Program-made: the position numbers and the translations under genes
Assembly (NCBI GenBank): GCA_037954325.1
Contig: JBBMNZ010000057.1
Coordinates: 626,600-690,599 of the forward strand
Source: Fistularia commersonii
Taxonomy: Eukaryota; Chordata; Actinopteri; Syngnathiformes; Fistulariidae
Length of the DNA: 64,000 bases
Direction: 5' to 3'
Part shown: positions 12,239 through 22,632 of the stretch, piece by piece
Numbering within the stretch: position 1 is the stretch's first letter
Layout of the letters: the number at the start of each line of letters is the position of its first letter
Notes under the pieces: generated by a model
Told to the model about the DNA's origin: nothing
What the model saw: the letters and a program-made list of their open reading frames with translations, nothing else
Database searches by the model: none

Positions 12239-14157
12239 TGTTTGTTTGTTTTTGTGTCTGTGTGAGGGTGGTCATGTGTGTGTGTGTGAGAGTTTGTTTA
12301 GGTGGGGGGGGGGTACCAAGGCCCATCGCGGAAGAGCGGTGGAGCGGAGAAGCGGAGGAATGGAGGAGCGGAGGTCATTTTTCTCTTCTCAAAGGCAGAG
12401 GATGGGAAGTTTGGGGGCAGTAAGACGCTTTAGACCAGCCACTGTGAGCCTTCTCCAGATATAGATCCCCCAGACGTATGATTGGAGCTCCCGGACCATT
12501 GGGCACACACATGTGAATGAGTGGATGAGCTAATGTTTGTTTGGTAGTGGATGCGTTTCGGCTAATGCTATTAGCACAGCTATGATGAGTTAAGGTGTGT
12601 TTGTGTATGTGTGTGTGTGTGCGTGTGTGTGTTTGTGTGTTTTTGTGTGTGAGTGAGTGTGTTTAGGTGGGGGGGGGGGGTACCAGGGCCCATAGCCGAG
12701 GAGCGGTGGATCTGAGAAGCGGAGGAGCGGAGTAGCGGAGGTATTGTTTCTCCTCTCAGAGGCGGGGAATCTTGGGAGCTATTAGCACAGCTATGATGAC
12801 TTAAGGTGTGTGTGTGTGTGTGTGTGTTTGTGTGTTTGTGTGTTGTGTGTTCTTGTGTGTGTGTGTGTGTGTGTGTTTGTGTGTGCGTTTGTGTATATGT
12901 GTGTGACAATTTGTTTAGGTGGGGGGGGGGCGCGGACAGGGGGTAGCTGGGCCTGGAGCGGATGAGCTGTGGAGCGGATGGAGGGCAAAGGCACGTCCCA
13001 TAATTTTCCTGAGTCCGGCGGATCGGGAGTACCAGGGCCCATAGCGGAGGAGCGGAGGAGCGGTGGAGCGGAGAAGCGAACCATTGGGCACACACATATG
13101 AATGAGTGGATGAGCTAATGTTTGTTTGGTTGTGGATGCATTTCGGCTAATGCTATTAGCACAACTATGATGACTTAATGTGTGTATGTGTGTCAGTGTG
13201 TGTGTGTGTGTGTGAGTGTCTTTGTGTATGTGTGTGATAGTTTGTTTTGGTGGGGGGGGGGGTCGCGGACACGGAGTACCAGGGCACACACATGTGAATG
13301 AGTGGATGAGCTAATGTTTGTTTGGTTGTGGATGCGTTTCGGCTAAAGCTATTAGCACAGCTATGATGAGTTAAGGTGTGTGTGTATGTGTTTGTGTGTG
13401 TGTTTGTGTGTTTTTGTGTGTGTGTGAGTGATTTTGTGTGAGAGTTTGTTTAGGTGGGGGGGGGGGGGGGGGGGGGAGTACTAGGGCCCATAGCGGAGGA
13501 GCGGTGGAGCTGAGAAGCGGAGAAGCGGAGGAGCGGAGGAGCAGAGGAGCGAAGGTAATGTTTCTTCTCTCAGAGGCGGGGAAGCTTGGGGGCAGAAGAA
13601 CCCCTTAGACGGGCTAATGCTCACATTCTCCGGACATAGATCCCCCGGACGTATGATTGGAGCTCCCGGACCATTGGGCACACACATGTGAATGAGTGGA
13701 TGAGCTAATGTTTGTTTGGTAGTGGATGCGTTTCGGCTAATGCTATTAGCACAGCTATGATGAGTTAAGGTGTGTTTGTGTGTGTGTTTGTGTGTGTTTT
13801 TGTGTGTGTGTGAGTGTGTTTAGGTGGGGGGGTTACCAGGGCCCACAGCGGAGGAGCGGTGGAGCTGAGAAGCGGAGTAGCGGAGGTATTGTTTCTCCTC
13901 TCAGAGGCGGGGAAGCTTGGGAGCTATTAGCACAGGTATGATGACTTAAGGTGTGTGTGTGTGTGTGTGTGTGTTTGTGTGTTTGTGTGTTCTTGTGTGT
14001 TTGTGTGTTCTTGTGTGTGTGTGTGTGTGTGTTTGTGTGTGCGATTGTGTATATGTGTGTGACAGTTTGTTTAGGTGGGGGGGGGGCGCGGACAGGGGGT
14101 AGCTGGGCCTGGAGCGGATGAGCTGTGGAGCGGATGGAGGGCAGAAGCACGTCCCAT
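9391..14157. repeat. Array of (TG)n/poly-G modules, first part
   Basis: Each unit (about 200-600 bp) reads TGAATGAGTGGATGAGC, TTTGTTTGGTTGTGGATGCG, GCTAATGCTATTAGCACAGC, ATGATGAGTTAAGG, a TG-rich tract, GAGAGTTTGTTTAGGTGGG and a G-run. A short octamer-type stretch may follow, then AGAGGCGGGGAAGCTTGGGG and the ~110-bp module. Unit starts by the CACAGCTATGA anchor include about 9,590, 10,162, 10,727, 10,963, 11,160, 11,367, 12,187, 12,574, 13,163, 13,360 and 13,752. Some units lack the middle part. GCTAAT and ATTAGC form a 6-bp inverted repeat in each unit. It is colinear with 51,391-55,899. Confidence 0.85.
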
Positions 14158-14551
14158 TCAGCCGCCGGCAACCATAAAAACCTATCTTTAACTTAAAAAC
14201 AAACAAAAATGTGCAATATCTCATTTCTGTGCAATATTCAGAAACTGTGCAATATTTCATCTCATAACAGCTACATTGTGCAATATTTCATCTCATCTCA
14301 TAACAGTTACACTATAATGTTCCCTTCTATCATACTATTGCGCACTCCTTACCTCACTTGTTACTAAGACACTTATAGTTTTATCAGTGCTTACTAAGAC
14401 ACTATAGTTTCACTGAAACACTTTATAGTTTATAGTTTATTTTTATTTATAATTCTGCCTTTCTTTTATTATTTATTACTGTTATATTTTCTGTAACTCT
14501 GGCACTGCAATTTCCTTCGGGATTAATAAAGTTGTTCTGATTCTTATTCTT
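14158..14551 (+). mobile_element. LINE 3'-end insertion (CR1/L2/Rex-like tail)
   Basis: A 394-bp AT-rich segment interrupts a module that elsewhere reads GTCCCATAATTCTCCTGAG (55,074) without it. It ends in TTTCCTTCGGGATTAATAAAG plus an imperfect TTCTTATTCTTA tail, a form common at the 3' ends of fish CR1/L2-group LINEs. It also contains several copies of TGTGCAATATTTCATCTC. I see no target duplication and no coding part. The same insertion at the same base is at 55,900-56,295. The family assignment is inference from the tail only. Confidence 0.7.
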
Positions 14552-15720
14552 AATTCTCCTGAGTCCGGCGGATCGGGAGTACCAGGGCCCATAGTGGAGG
14601 AGCGGTGGAGCGGAGAAGCGGACCATTGGGCACACACATGTGAATGAGTGGATGAGCTAATGTTTGTTTGGTTGTGGATGCGTTCGGCTAATGCTACTAG
14701 CACAGCTATGATGACTTAATGTGTGTATGTGTGTCAGTGTGTGTGTGTGTGTGAGTGTCTTTGTGTATGTGTGTGATAGTTTGTTTTGGTGGGGGGGGGG
14801 TCGCGGACACGGAGTACCAGGGCACACACATGTGAATGAGTGGATGAGCTAATGTTTGTTTGGTTGTGGATGCGTTTCGGCTAAAGCTATTAGCACAGCT
14901 ATGAAGACTTAAGGTATGTGTATGTGATTATGTGTGTGTCTGTGTGTGTGTGAGTGTCTTTGTGTGTGTGTGTGTGTGTGAGAGGCTCTTTTGGTGGGGG
15001 GGGGGGTCGTGGACAGGGAGTACCATTGGGCACACACATGTGAATGAGTGGTTTAGCTAATGTTTGTTTGGTTGTGAATGCGTTTCGGCTAATGCTATTA
15101 GCACAGCTATGATAAGTTCAGGTGTGTGTGTATGTGTGTGTGTGTGTGTTTGTGTGTTTTTGTGTGTGTGTGAGTGATTTTGTGTGAGAGTTTGTTTAGG
15201 TGGGGGGGAGGGGGGGGAGTACCAGGGCCCATCGCGGAGGAGCGGTGGAGCTGAGAAGCGGAGGAGCAGAGGAGCGGAGGTAATGTTTCTTCTCTCAGAG
15301 GCGGGGAAGCTTGGGGGCAGAAGAACCCCTTAGACGGGCTAATGTGAGCATTCTCCGGACATAGATCACCCGGTAGTATGATTGGAGCTGCCGGACCATT
15401 GGGCACACACATGTGAATGAGTGGATGAGCTAATGTTTGTTTGGTTGTGGATGCGTTTCGGCTAATGCTATTAGCACAGCTAAGATGAGTTAAGGTGTCT
15501 GTGTGTGTGTGTGTGTGTGTGTGTTTGTTTTTGTGTCTGTGTGAGTGTGTTCGTGTGTGTATGTGTGAGAGTTTGTTTAGGTGGGAGGGGGTACCAGGGC
15601 CCATCGCGGAGGAGCGGAGGAGCGGAGGAGCGGAGGAGCGGTGGAGCGGAGAAGCGGAGGAATGGAGGAGCGGAGGTAATGTTTCTCTTCTCAATGGCAG
15701 AGGATGGGAAGTTTAGGGGC
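14552..15720. repeat. Array of (TG)n/poly-G modules, second part
   Basis: This continues the array with units starting near 14,705, 14,897, 15,106 and 15,475. The last unit ends in AGGATGGGAAGTTTAGGGGC and passes straight into the block that precedes L1. Confidence 0.8.
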
Positions 15721-16047
15721 AGTAGGACGCCGGTGCGAGCGATGCGTTTCAAGGCGTATTGCATGTGTGTATGGAGGGGGGGGTCTACAGGACACCGCGG
15801 ACCGGCAATGGTGCACCTTCTCCGGACATCGATCCCCGAAACGTCGGCGTGGACCTCCCGGAGCAGCCGGCGTGTACATGTGAATGAATGGAGGAGCTAA
15901 TGTGTGTGTGTGGGGTGGTGGTGGTGGTGGTGGGGGGGGGGGGCGTTTCGGCTAATGCTATCAGCACAGCTATGATTATCCCCAGAACGTTGAGAACGAG
16001 CTCCCGGAACTCCAGACATGCGTATATAAAAGAGTGGAATTAAGGTG
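15721..16047. repeat. Pre-L1 block with ~110-bp module and (GGT)n
   Basis: It contains GGTGCGAGCGATGCGTTTC, then the ~110-bp module (CTTCTCCGGACATCGATCC, GGCGTGGACCTCCCGGAGC, CATGTGAATGAATGGAGG). A (GGT)n/poly-G tract follows at about 15,911-15,943, then CGTTTCGGCTAATGCTATC and a second, shorter version of the module ending in a TATA-like box. The block recurs at 20,013, 37,440 (inverted), 44,580 and 57,488. Confidence 0.75.
16023..16032 (+). promoter_or_regulatory. TATA-like box TATATAAAAG
   Basis: TATATAAAAG sits about 25 bp before the TG tract that leads into the L1 ORF2 fragment. The same box in the same position occurs at 20,388, 23,751, 44,896 and 57,779. Promoter function is inference from the consensus only. 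Confidence 0.4.
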
Positions 16048-16056
16048 TGTGTGAGT

Positions 16057-16114
<58 letters not shown>
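16048..16114. repeat. (TG)n microsatellite fused to L1
   Basis: A TG tract with GAGTG and TCTG interruptions, immediately 5' of the L1 ORF2 fragment. One frame is open through TG into ORF2, giving an artificial Cys-Val leader. Confidence 0.95.
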
Positions 16115-16121
<7 letters not shown>

Positions 16122-17666
16122 GGACAGAAATAATGTCGGGGACAGAAATTGTTATTAGCCTGCTGGCAGATGACACAACCTTAGTTTTGAAAAATGAACA
16201 TCAAGTCCCAATAAGCGTTGAAAAAATTAAAACATTCTCCAAGGCTTCAGGATTGTCATTAAACTTAAAGAAATGCAAAATTCTTGCGCTGCATGACTCA
16301 CCACTAAAGGAAATCAGCAATGTTCCTATCAAATCAGAGATAAAATACTTGAGCATTTTCCTATCTGAGGACCAAAAGTTAAATCAATCCAGGAACATTG
16401 AATCTAAACTGAATCAAAGTAAAGCAAAATTGAATATATGGCTCCAAAGAGATTTATCAATATTAGGCCCGATATATTTGACTAAAATGGAATGTTTATC
16501 CAGATGTATATACCCAGTGTATTCCAATGCTGCTCCAAATCAACTCATAAAATCTATTAACCAAATAAATTTCAACTTTATCTGGAGGAACAGACCACAC
16601 CATCTAAAAAAATCACATATGGGGAAAGAAACAAGTGAGGGAGGGCTGAAAGTGATAGAGTTGGACTGCCTGAATGGGACATTGAAGGTGAACTGGTTGA
16701 AATCCTGGATCAAACATCATTATTTTTTCTGGTATTGTACTCCAAACTACTTATTCAACAAAGTCGGTGGCCTAAGTCTTGTGCTTATCTCTGACTTGGA
16801 TATCAACAAGATTCCTGTCCAATTTTCAGAGTTCCATAAACAAATACTATTATACTGGAAAATGATATATGTACACAATTTCTCACCACACAGTACAATA
16901 ATTTGGAACAATAGATATGTACTGCGTGGCAACAAACCTCTGTTTTACAAGGAATGCTTTGAGAAAGGTATATGGTCAAGAATTGACTTGATGGATGACA
17001 ATGGCAGTCCTCTAGACTATGAACAGTTCTGTACTACACACAGATTTAAGCCTCCCATATTAGAGTTGATAAAGTTATGAAACGCACTGCCTCGACAATT
17101 TGTATTCCTGACCAAAAATATAATGACGCACCGAACCGTACAACTACAGTTACCCCGACTATCACTCCAGGGAATCTCAATTCTGGACAGAAAGTGCAGC
17201 AACTCCTTTATTAGGACATGTTTCACAGGAAACTTATTCCCTGGACGTCAAAACAAAAATAATATTTGAAATAAATTTGATAAGGAATCGATTGCCACGC
17301 TGCGAACTATGTGTCTGACTCTACCCATACCCCCCAAGGCAAAAAGAGACCCACTTCTAAATTATGAATGACATCTACCCATCTAAGGAATTATTGCGGG
17401 TACGCTTTACTTTTGAAGATAATATTTGTACATTTTGTGAAGACAACATTGAAACCACTGACCATATATTTTTTCTCATTCTCATTCCATCATCACCAGT
17501 TTCCCTCTCAAAAGATGATATCACATTTGGTTTACTTATAAGCAACATAACAGATGAACTCTATGTCAATGTTCTTTTAGGCCTGGCCAAGTTCTTCATT
17601 CACAAAAACAGAATGCAAAAATGCTCCCCAAATTTTAATTTCTTCATAAACGATTTTGAATTATAA
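16115..17666 (+). pseudogene. L1/Tx1-like ORF2, 3' half (copy A)
   Basis: The sequence enters ORF2 at the RT catalytic box. ISLLADDTTL corresponds to the FADD-type motif, and LNLKKCK plus a long C-terminal domain follow. Endonuclease and the N-terminal RT are absent. The part from about 16,133 is open to a TGA at 17,078-17,080, where the other copies read CGA (Arg), so this is a C-to-T nonsense change. Further frame breaks lie between 17,081 and 17,363, and the C-terminal CxxC/H part is at 17,364-17,666. In function this would be the LINE reverse transcriptase/RNA-binding tail, but this copy is dead. The L1/Tx1 clade call is from overall motif pattern. Confidence 0.85.
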
Positions 17667-18262
17667 AAAAAAATCCTTAAAACTTATGGAAAAATCCAAA
17701 AACTAAAAAATATACAGTTACCCATGTCTGAGATTCCTTTTTTTTGGAAAAAAAAAAACAACAACTTAATTACATGTTATATTCCCCTTGCAATTTTTTT
17801 TTTCGTTTTAATTTTTTATTTGTCTATCTATTGATTTAATTATTTCCTTTTAATTTCTTTTTTTTGTCTAGCACTGTAAATTTCTCACAAACCGTTAACA
17901 CTATTAACTTCTGATTACATACAGAACAAATGTCCTTATGTCCGTTGCTTCCTCATCCCTGGTTGTTTCATTGACATTCAGTTCTACCTTGCCATGTTTA
18001 TTTGTACATTTGTATATTTGTGTGTACTATTTATGTTCAATTAAAAACAGTTTGATGTCTGAGATTCCTTGTGAACGGCCAACTTAATTACATGTTGTAT
18101 TCCCCTTGCAATTTTTTTTTTAGTTTTTAATTTTATTTTTCTATCTATTCATTTAATTATTTCCTTTTAATTTTCTGTTTTTGTCCAGCATTAAAAATTT
18201 CTCGCAAACCGTTAACACTATTAACTTCTGATTACATACAGAACGAATGCCCTTGTGTCTCC
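17667..18262 (+). repeat. L1 3' UTR (copy A)
   Basis: AT-rich, with TGTCTGAGATTCC at about 17,726 and 18,056, each followed by ACTTAATTACATGTT. This is the same two-segment structure as after the other L1 copies. No coding signal is seen. Confidence 0.75.
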
Positions 18263-18715
18263 CGTCACCCCCCCCCCGTCCCCCCGCTTTTTCCTTACGG
18301 TGGCAGACACTGAGATCGAAAGCAAATGGGTGTCATTGCAATGCAGTAACAGGGTGATAACAGCCGTGTTTGAAGTGTGTAGGGGCTTATAGGAGAGCAG
18401 AAGCACGTCACGCTATTCGCCTGAGTTCGGAGGATCGGGAGTACCAGGGCCCATAGCGGAGGAGCAGAGGAGTTGAGAAGCGGAGGAGCGGAGGAGCGGA
18501 GTTATGTTTCTCTTCTCAAAGGCGGGGAAGCTTGGGGGCAGCAGGACCCCTTAGACCGGCCAATGTGAGCCTTCTCCGGACATAGATCACCCGGACGTAT
18601 GACTGGAGCTCCCGTACCTCTGGGCACACACATATGTGAATGAGTGGATGAGCTAATGTTTGTTTTGTTGTGGATACGTTTCGGCCAATGCTATTAGCAC
18701 AGCTATGATGAGTTC

Positions 18716-18716
<1 letters not shown>
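18263..18716. repeat. GC-rich block between L1 3' UTR and (TG)n
   Basis: A C-run, CGCTTTTTCCTTACGG, AGTAACAGGGTGATAAC, the octamer-like AGCGGAGGAGCGG, then the ~110-bp module and CAGCTATGATGAGTTCAGG. It is colinear with 871-1,313. Confidence 0.7.

Positions 18717-18781
<65 letters not shown>
18717..18781. repeat. (TG)n microsatellite
   Basis: An almost pure TG run ending in GCGTGTGTTTATG. Confidence 0.96.
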
Positions 18782-19404
18782 GTTTATGTGTGTGTGAGAG
18801 TTTGTTTTGGTGGGTGGGTGGGGGGGGGGTTCCCGCGGACTGGGAGTACCAGGGCCACGAGCGGATGAGCTGAGGAGCGGAGGAGGGCAGATGCCCGGCC
18901 TTGATTCGCTTATGTCCAGCGGTTTGGGAGTTCCAGGGCCCAAAGCGGAGGAGCGGAGGACAGCAAAAGCCCTGTCCGCAATTCACCTGAGTCTGGCGGA
19001 TCGGTAGTACCTGGTTCCGCAGCGGAGGAGCGGAGGAGCTGAGAAGCGGAGGAGCGGAGGAGATGTTTCTCTTCTCAGAGGCGGCGAGGGGGGGGGGGAG
19101 CAGGACCCCTTACCCTTATCCCCCGGACGTTTGAGTGGAGCTCCCGGACTTCCGGGCACGCACATGCGAATGACTGGATGACAGGGAGTGCCAGGGCCTG
19201 GAGCGGATGAGCAGAGGAGAGGCGGAGGGCAGAAGCCCGGCCCGGTTCGGGAGTTCCAGGGTCCAAAGCGGGGGAGCGAAGAAGCGGAGGAGAGCAGAAG
19301 AGCAGAAGACTGGCCCGGAATTCACCGAAGTCCCGCAGATCGGGAGTTCCAGGGCCCGGAGCGGAAGAGCGGAGGAGCGGAGGAGCGGAGTGAAGCGGAA
19401 GCCC
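18782..19404. repeat. Poly-G and short octamer-type block
   Basis: This short equivalent of the minisatellite opens with poly-G, GGAGTACCAGGGCC and TTCGCTTATGTCCAGCGG. It also has the ~110-bp module at about 19,110-19,180 and AGCGGAGGAGCGG words. It ends at AAGCGGAAGCCCGTC, where L1 sequence starts. Confidence 0.7.
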
Positions 19405-19575
19405 GTCTTAACAACAAGGAAATTACAGATGAGGCTATAATTTCCACAGAAATCTTTAAATTCTATAGCCACCTATACACTTCGACATTATCAAAAAGCG
19501 ATTGTGACTCCTTTCCAACAAATATTCCTCAATATATTCCAAAAATAAACAACAACAAACAACATATGTTTGTTT
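19405..19575 (+). pseudogene. L1 ORF2 upstream fragment joined to satellite
   Basis: The translation shows EITDEAIISTEIFKFYSHLY, which fits the region just before the RT domain of L1-clade ORF2 proteins. About 150 bp remain. The sequence then jumps to the 3' UTR without the catalytic region, so this is an internally deleted remnant. The same junctions occur at about 27,190 and 43,915. Confidence 0.65.
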
Positions 19576-19938
19576 TGTATATGTTTATATATAAACAACA
19601 AAAAATATACAGTTTGATGTCCGAGATTCCTTGTGAATCGCCAACTTAATTACATGTTGTATTCCCCTTGCAATCTTTTTTCGTTTTAATTTTTTATTTT
19701 GTCTATCTATTGATTTAATTATTTCCTTTTAATTTCTTTTTTTGTCTAGCATTGTAAATTTCTCACAAACCGTTAACACTATTAACTTCTGATTACATAC
19801 AGAACGAATGTCCTTATGTCCATTGCTTCCTCATGCCTGGTTGTTTCATTGACCTTCAGTTCTACCTTGCCATGTTTATTTGTACATTTGTATATTTGTG
19901 TGTACTATTTATGTTCAATTAAAAAAAAAAAAAAAAAG
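19576..19938 (+). repeat. L1 3' UTR remnant ending in an A-run
   Basis: It contains the palindrome GTTTATATATAAAC, then GAGATTCCTTGTGAATCGCC and T-rich sequence, and ends in ATGTTCAATT plus about 17 A. The A-run suggests a LINE poly-A end. Confidence 0.7.
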
Positions 19939-20409
19939 AATGAGAGGCTGAGAAAATCTCCATGTCTCTCTCTCTCCCCCCCTTAATGTCCCCCCCCCCC
20001 CCCCCCCCCCCCCTTCCTCACGGCGGCCGACGCAATGTGATTCTCGCCGTTGTTGTGGAAGTAGGGTAAAGGATTCCCCGCGTCGGTGCGAGCGATGCGT
20101 TTCAAGGCGTATTGCATGTGTGTATGGAGGGGGGGGGGGTCTACAGGATACCGCAGGCCGGCAATGGTGCACCTTCTCCGGACATCGATCCCCGAAACGT
20201 CGGCGTGGAGCTCCCGGAGCAGCCGGCGTGTACATGTGAATGAATGGAGGAGCTAATGTGTGTGTGGGGGGTGGTGGTGGTGGTGGTGGTGGTGTGGGGG
20301 GCGGGGGGCGTTTCGGCTAATGCTATCAGCACAGCTATGATTATCCCCAGAACGTTGAGAACGAGCTCCCGGAACTCCAGACATGCGTATATAAAAGAGT
20401 GGAATTAAG
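19939..20409. repeat. C-run, ~110-bp module, (GGT)n and TATA block
   Basis: After GAATGAGAGGCTGAG comes CT-rich sequence and a long C-run (about 19,990-20,012). The module follows (CTTCTCCGGACATCGATCC near 20,176), then (GGT)n at about 20,268-20,292, CGTTTCGGCTAATGCTATC, and TATATAAAAG at 20,388-20,397. The C-run varies in length between copies (44,506; 37,637 inverted). Confidence 0.7.
20388..20397 (+). promoter_or_regulatory. TATA-like box TATATAAAAG
   Basis: Same sequence and same spacing to the following (TG)n as at 16,023. Function is not shown. Confidence 0.35.
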
Positions 20410-20425
20410 GCGTGTGTGTGTGTGT

Positions 20426-20476
<51 letters not shown>
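20410..20476. repeat. (TG)n microsatellite fused to an L1 sliver
   Basis: A TG run with one TCTG interruption, followed by CGGACAGAAATAATGTTGGGG as in the longer L1 copies. Confidence 0.94.
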
Positions 20477-20596
20477 GGACAGAAATAATGTTGGGGACAG
20501 AAATTGTTATTAGCCAGCTGGCAGATGACACAACCTTAGTTTTGAAAAATGAACATCAAGTCCCAATAAGTGTTGAAAAAATTAAAACATTCTCCC
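20477..20596 (+). pseudogene. L1 ORF2 sliver
   Basis: About 110 bp around the LADD catalytic box, identical in layout to 16,133-16,240. It breaks off at AAAACATTCTCC, where the ~110-bp module resumes (CGGAGCAGCCGGCG). This is a rearrangement breakpoint inside ORF2. Confidence 0.75.
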
Positions 20597-20684
20597 GGAG
20601 CAGCCGGCGTGTACATGTGAATGAATGGAGGAGCTAATGTGTGTGTGGTGGTGGTGGTGGTGGGGGGGGGGGGGGCGTTTCGGC
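20597..20684. repeat. Module end and (GGT)n/poly-G joined to copia-2
   Basis: The end of the ~110-bp module, (GGT)n, a G-run and CGTTTCGGC, with copia-2 integrase sequence starting directly at TTGACGGGAAAG. The same junction occurs inverted at 37,345-37,440. Confidence 0.7.
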
Positions 20685-20927
20685 TTGACGGGAAAGATAC
20701 CAAATGTGTCACAAATGCAAAAGTTTGGTGCTGTGTGCTATGCATACAAGCACAACAAAAAGAAACTTGACTCAAGAGGTGAGAAGGGAGTTTTCATTGG
20801 ATATGACAAAAATAGTCCAGCTTATTTTGTATATTATCCAAATAGTGAAAGAGTACTAAAACAGACTGCTAAAATTTGTGTCACCCATCTCCAGAGCAAC
20901 AAACCCAGAAAGAGATGAGCTCAGACC

Positions 20928-20929
<2 letters not shown>
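20685..20929 (+). pseudogene. Copia-2 integrase C-terminal fragment
   Basis: The translation (KFGAVCYAYKHNKKKLDSRG, then VFIGYDKNSPAYFVYYP) matches the C-terminal part of Ty1/copia integrases and aligns with copia-1 pol in this window (KMWIFGTECYAYKHDTKKLD). The catalytic core is absent. The reading frame breaks at about 20,880, shortly before the aspartate repeat. The parallel copies are at 37,099-37,345 (minus) and 63,662-63,919. Confidence 0.8.

Positions 20930-20980
<51 letters not shown>
20930..20980. repeat. (GAT)n trinucleotide repeat
   Basis: About 17 units. In the frame of copia-2 this encodes poly-Asp between integrase and RT. Similar tracts are at 37,041-37,099 and 63,916-63,959. 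Confidence 0.93.
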
Positions 20981-21767
20981 CAGTTAGACATTTAAAGAGG
21001 CAAGGAGTTCCCTCAATGCTGACAAGTGGATGAAATCTATGGACGAAGAGATGGAGTCATTGAGAGAGAAGAACACTTTTACCCTAACACAGCTACCCCA
21101 AGGCAAGTGTGCAGTGGGGGTGGGGGTGGGGGGGTGGGGGGCGTAAGCGCTAAAAAGAAATGAAGATGGCACAAACAAATATAAAGCTCGGTATGTTGCT
21201 AAGGGCTACAGTCAAAAGTATGGCACGGATTTCGAGGAAACATTTTCTCCAACAGCAAATATGACAAGTGTGAGGGTGTTTATGCAGAAATCAGTTCCGG
21301 AAAATTTGTTCTTACACCAAATGGATGTAAAGACAGCCTATCTTCATACACCCATAGATTGTGAGCTCTGTGTAGAACAACCAGAAGGGTATGAAGTGAC
21401 AAATAAAAAACAGAAGCTGGTGTGTAAACTTAAAAAGTCACTATACGTCCCTGAACAAGCCGGTCGTCATTGGGATCTGATGCTCCATTCTTACTTGATT
21501 GACAATGACTTTATTCAGAATGAAGCAGATCATTGTGTTTATGTCAAAGAAAACCAAAATGACAAGGTCATCATCATAATATGGGTAGATGATTTAATCA
21601 TAGCTGCGAGTGATGAGGAAGTAATGAAAGAGGTGAAAATCATGCTTACAGCTAGATTTAAAATGAAGGACATGGGCAAAGTGATCAAAATCAATACCCA
21701 GAAAATATGTCAGTCAGAAGAGTGTGTTAAGATGTCACAAAGAAAATATGTGAAAAGGTAGCCCTAC
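20981..21767 (+). pseudogene. Copia-2 reverse transcriptase fragment
   Basis: The first part (MDEEMESLREKNTFTLTQLP) is the start of the copia-type RT_2 domain. A G-rich tract at about 21,116-21,141 breaks the frame where copia-1 reads GGKWVFALK. The rest is open at 21,261-21,761 with QMDVKTAYLH (motif A), LKKSLYVPEQAGRHW and WVDDLIIAAS (motif C). After MKDMG the sequence lacks the segment that in copia-1 leads into RNase H. No complete gene is possible here. The same G-tract and deletion appear in the other copia-2 copies. Confidence 0.85.
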
Positions 21768-21892
21768 AGTATTGTCCAACACAAGAGATGCCGGCACATG
21801 TTATGACAAAGCCTGCATCACAGTTTAAGTTGTTGAATTTTTCAAAGTTGTTGTTTGTTGTTTGGGTCATGAGTATTTTATTTTGATGTAAA
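21768..21892 (+). pseudogene. Copia-2 RNase H tail remnant
   Basis: In a shifted frame the sequence reads ALQYCPTQEMPAHVMTKP, matching the end of copia RNase H (copia-1: IYCPSEDMLADISTKL at about 42,161). The RNase H catalytic core between the RT and this tail is missing. Confidence 0.65.
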
Positions 21893-21932
21893 TGGGCAAA
21901 GATACCAATAATATGAGAGCAAGTGGGGGCGT

Positions 21933-22002
21933 TGTTAACTGAGAAATATGCTCTCAATTATTTTCCGTTTTATTTCCAAGGGCCAGTCTCAGCTTCCGGT
22001 CA
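21933..22002 (+). repeat. Truncated copia-2 3' LTR
   Basis: TGTTAACTGAGAAATATGCTC follows a purine-rich AGCAAGTGGGGGCGT and matches the start of the complete LTR at 59,006. Only about 70 bp remain. At TTCCGGTC the sequence switches into the M module. The same truncation is seen at 32,056, 33,739 and 36,021 on the minus strand. Confidence 0.75.
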
Positions 22003-22488
22003 ACAGGATCCCGCAGACCGGCCAAGGTGCACCTTCTTCGGACACGGATCCCCTTGACGTCGGCGTGAAGCTCCGGGAGCACCAGACATGCACTTATGAA
22101 TAAGCGGAGGAGTCAACTCCATAAGTCCTCCACTCAGGGCCTCGGTGTCACTGAATCGAGCAATTTGGTTTTTAATGTTTAAAAATCGGCTTAACATTGA
22201 GGTGGAAAACACAGCGGTATCGTTAAAATACAGTAACAGGGTGATAACATCCATGTAAGAAGTGGAGGGGGATTTATTGCACTCACGGCCCCACTCGTTT
22301 ATTCCTCTCATACACAGCGGCCAGATCACCTGCTGGAGCTCCAAGCGCTGTGCACAGTCGGATGCCGCCATCTAGCGGACATAAAATGTAAGGAAGCGGA
22401 GGGAGAAAGCCATCCGGTGTTCCCCGAGTAGCGGCGACGAACGAGTTTAGAGCCGTGGAGAAGGTTTGCTTCCCCCCCAACCTCTCTT

Positions 22489-22491
<3 letters not shown>
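22003..22491 (-). repeat. M module (unassigned, with 123-aa ORF)
   Basis: On the minus strand it carries a 123-codon ORF at 22,371-22,000 starting MAASDCAQRLELQQV, just after the word CTAGATGGCGGC. I do not recognise the product. The 3' part is a version of the ~110-bp module. The core GTTATCACCCTGTTACTG is shared with the GC-rich blocks next to L1. Three more copies lie at 31,590, 33,250 and 35,531 (plus). It may be part of an unrecognised mobile element or a captured exon; no function is assigned. Confidence 0.6.
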
Positions 22492-22493
<2 letters not shown>

Positions 22494-22523
<30 letters not shown>

Positions 22524-22632
22524 CTTCTTCTTCTTCTTCTTCTTCTTCTTCTTCTTCTTCTTCTTCTTCTCCTTCTTCTTCTTCTTCTTCTTCTTCTTCT
22601 TCTTCTTCTTCTTCTTCTTCTTCTTCTTCTTT
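22494..22632. repeat. (CTT)n microsatellite, 139 bp
   Basis: A near-pure CTT run with one CTC interruption. It sits exactly at the 3' end of the minus-strand RTE LINE fragment, so it looks like an expanded RTE tail. It creates poly-Ser, poly-Leu and poly-Arg ORFs that are not genes. Confidence 0.96.

Noticed and set aside
9391..15720. A CRISPR-like array (regular anchors with variable spacers)
   Set aside because: Units are 200-600 bp, the variable parts are TG and G-runs, and the genome is clearly eukaryotic.
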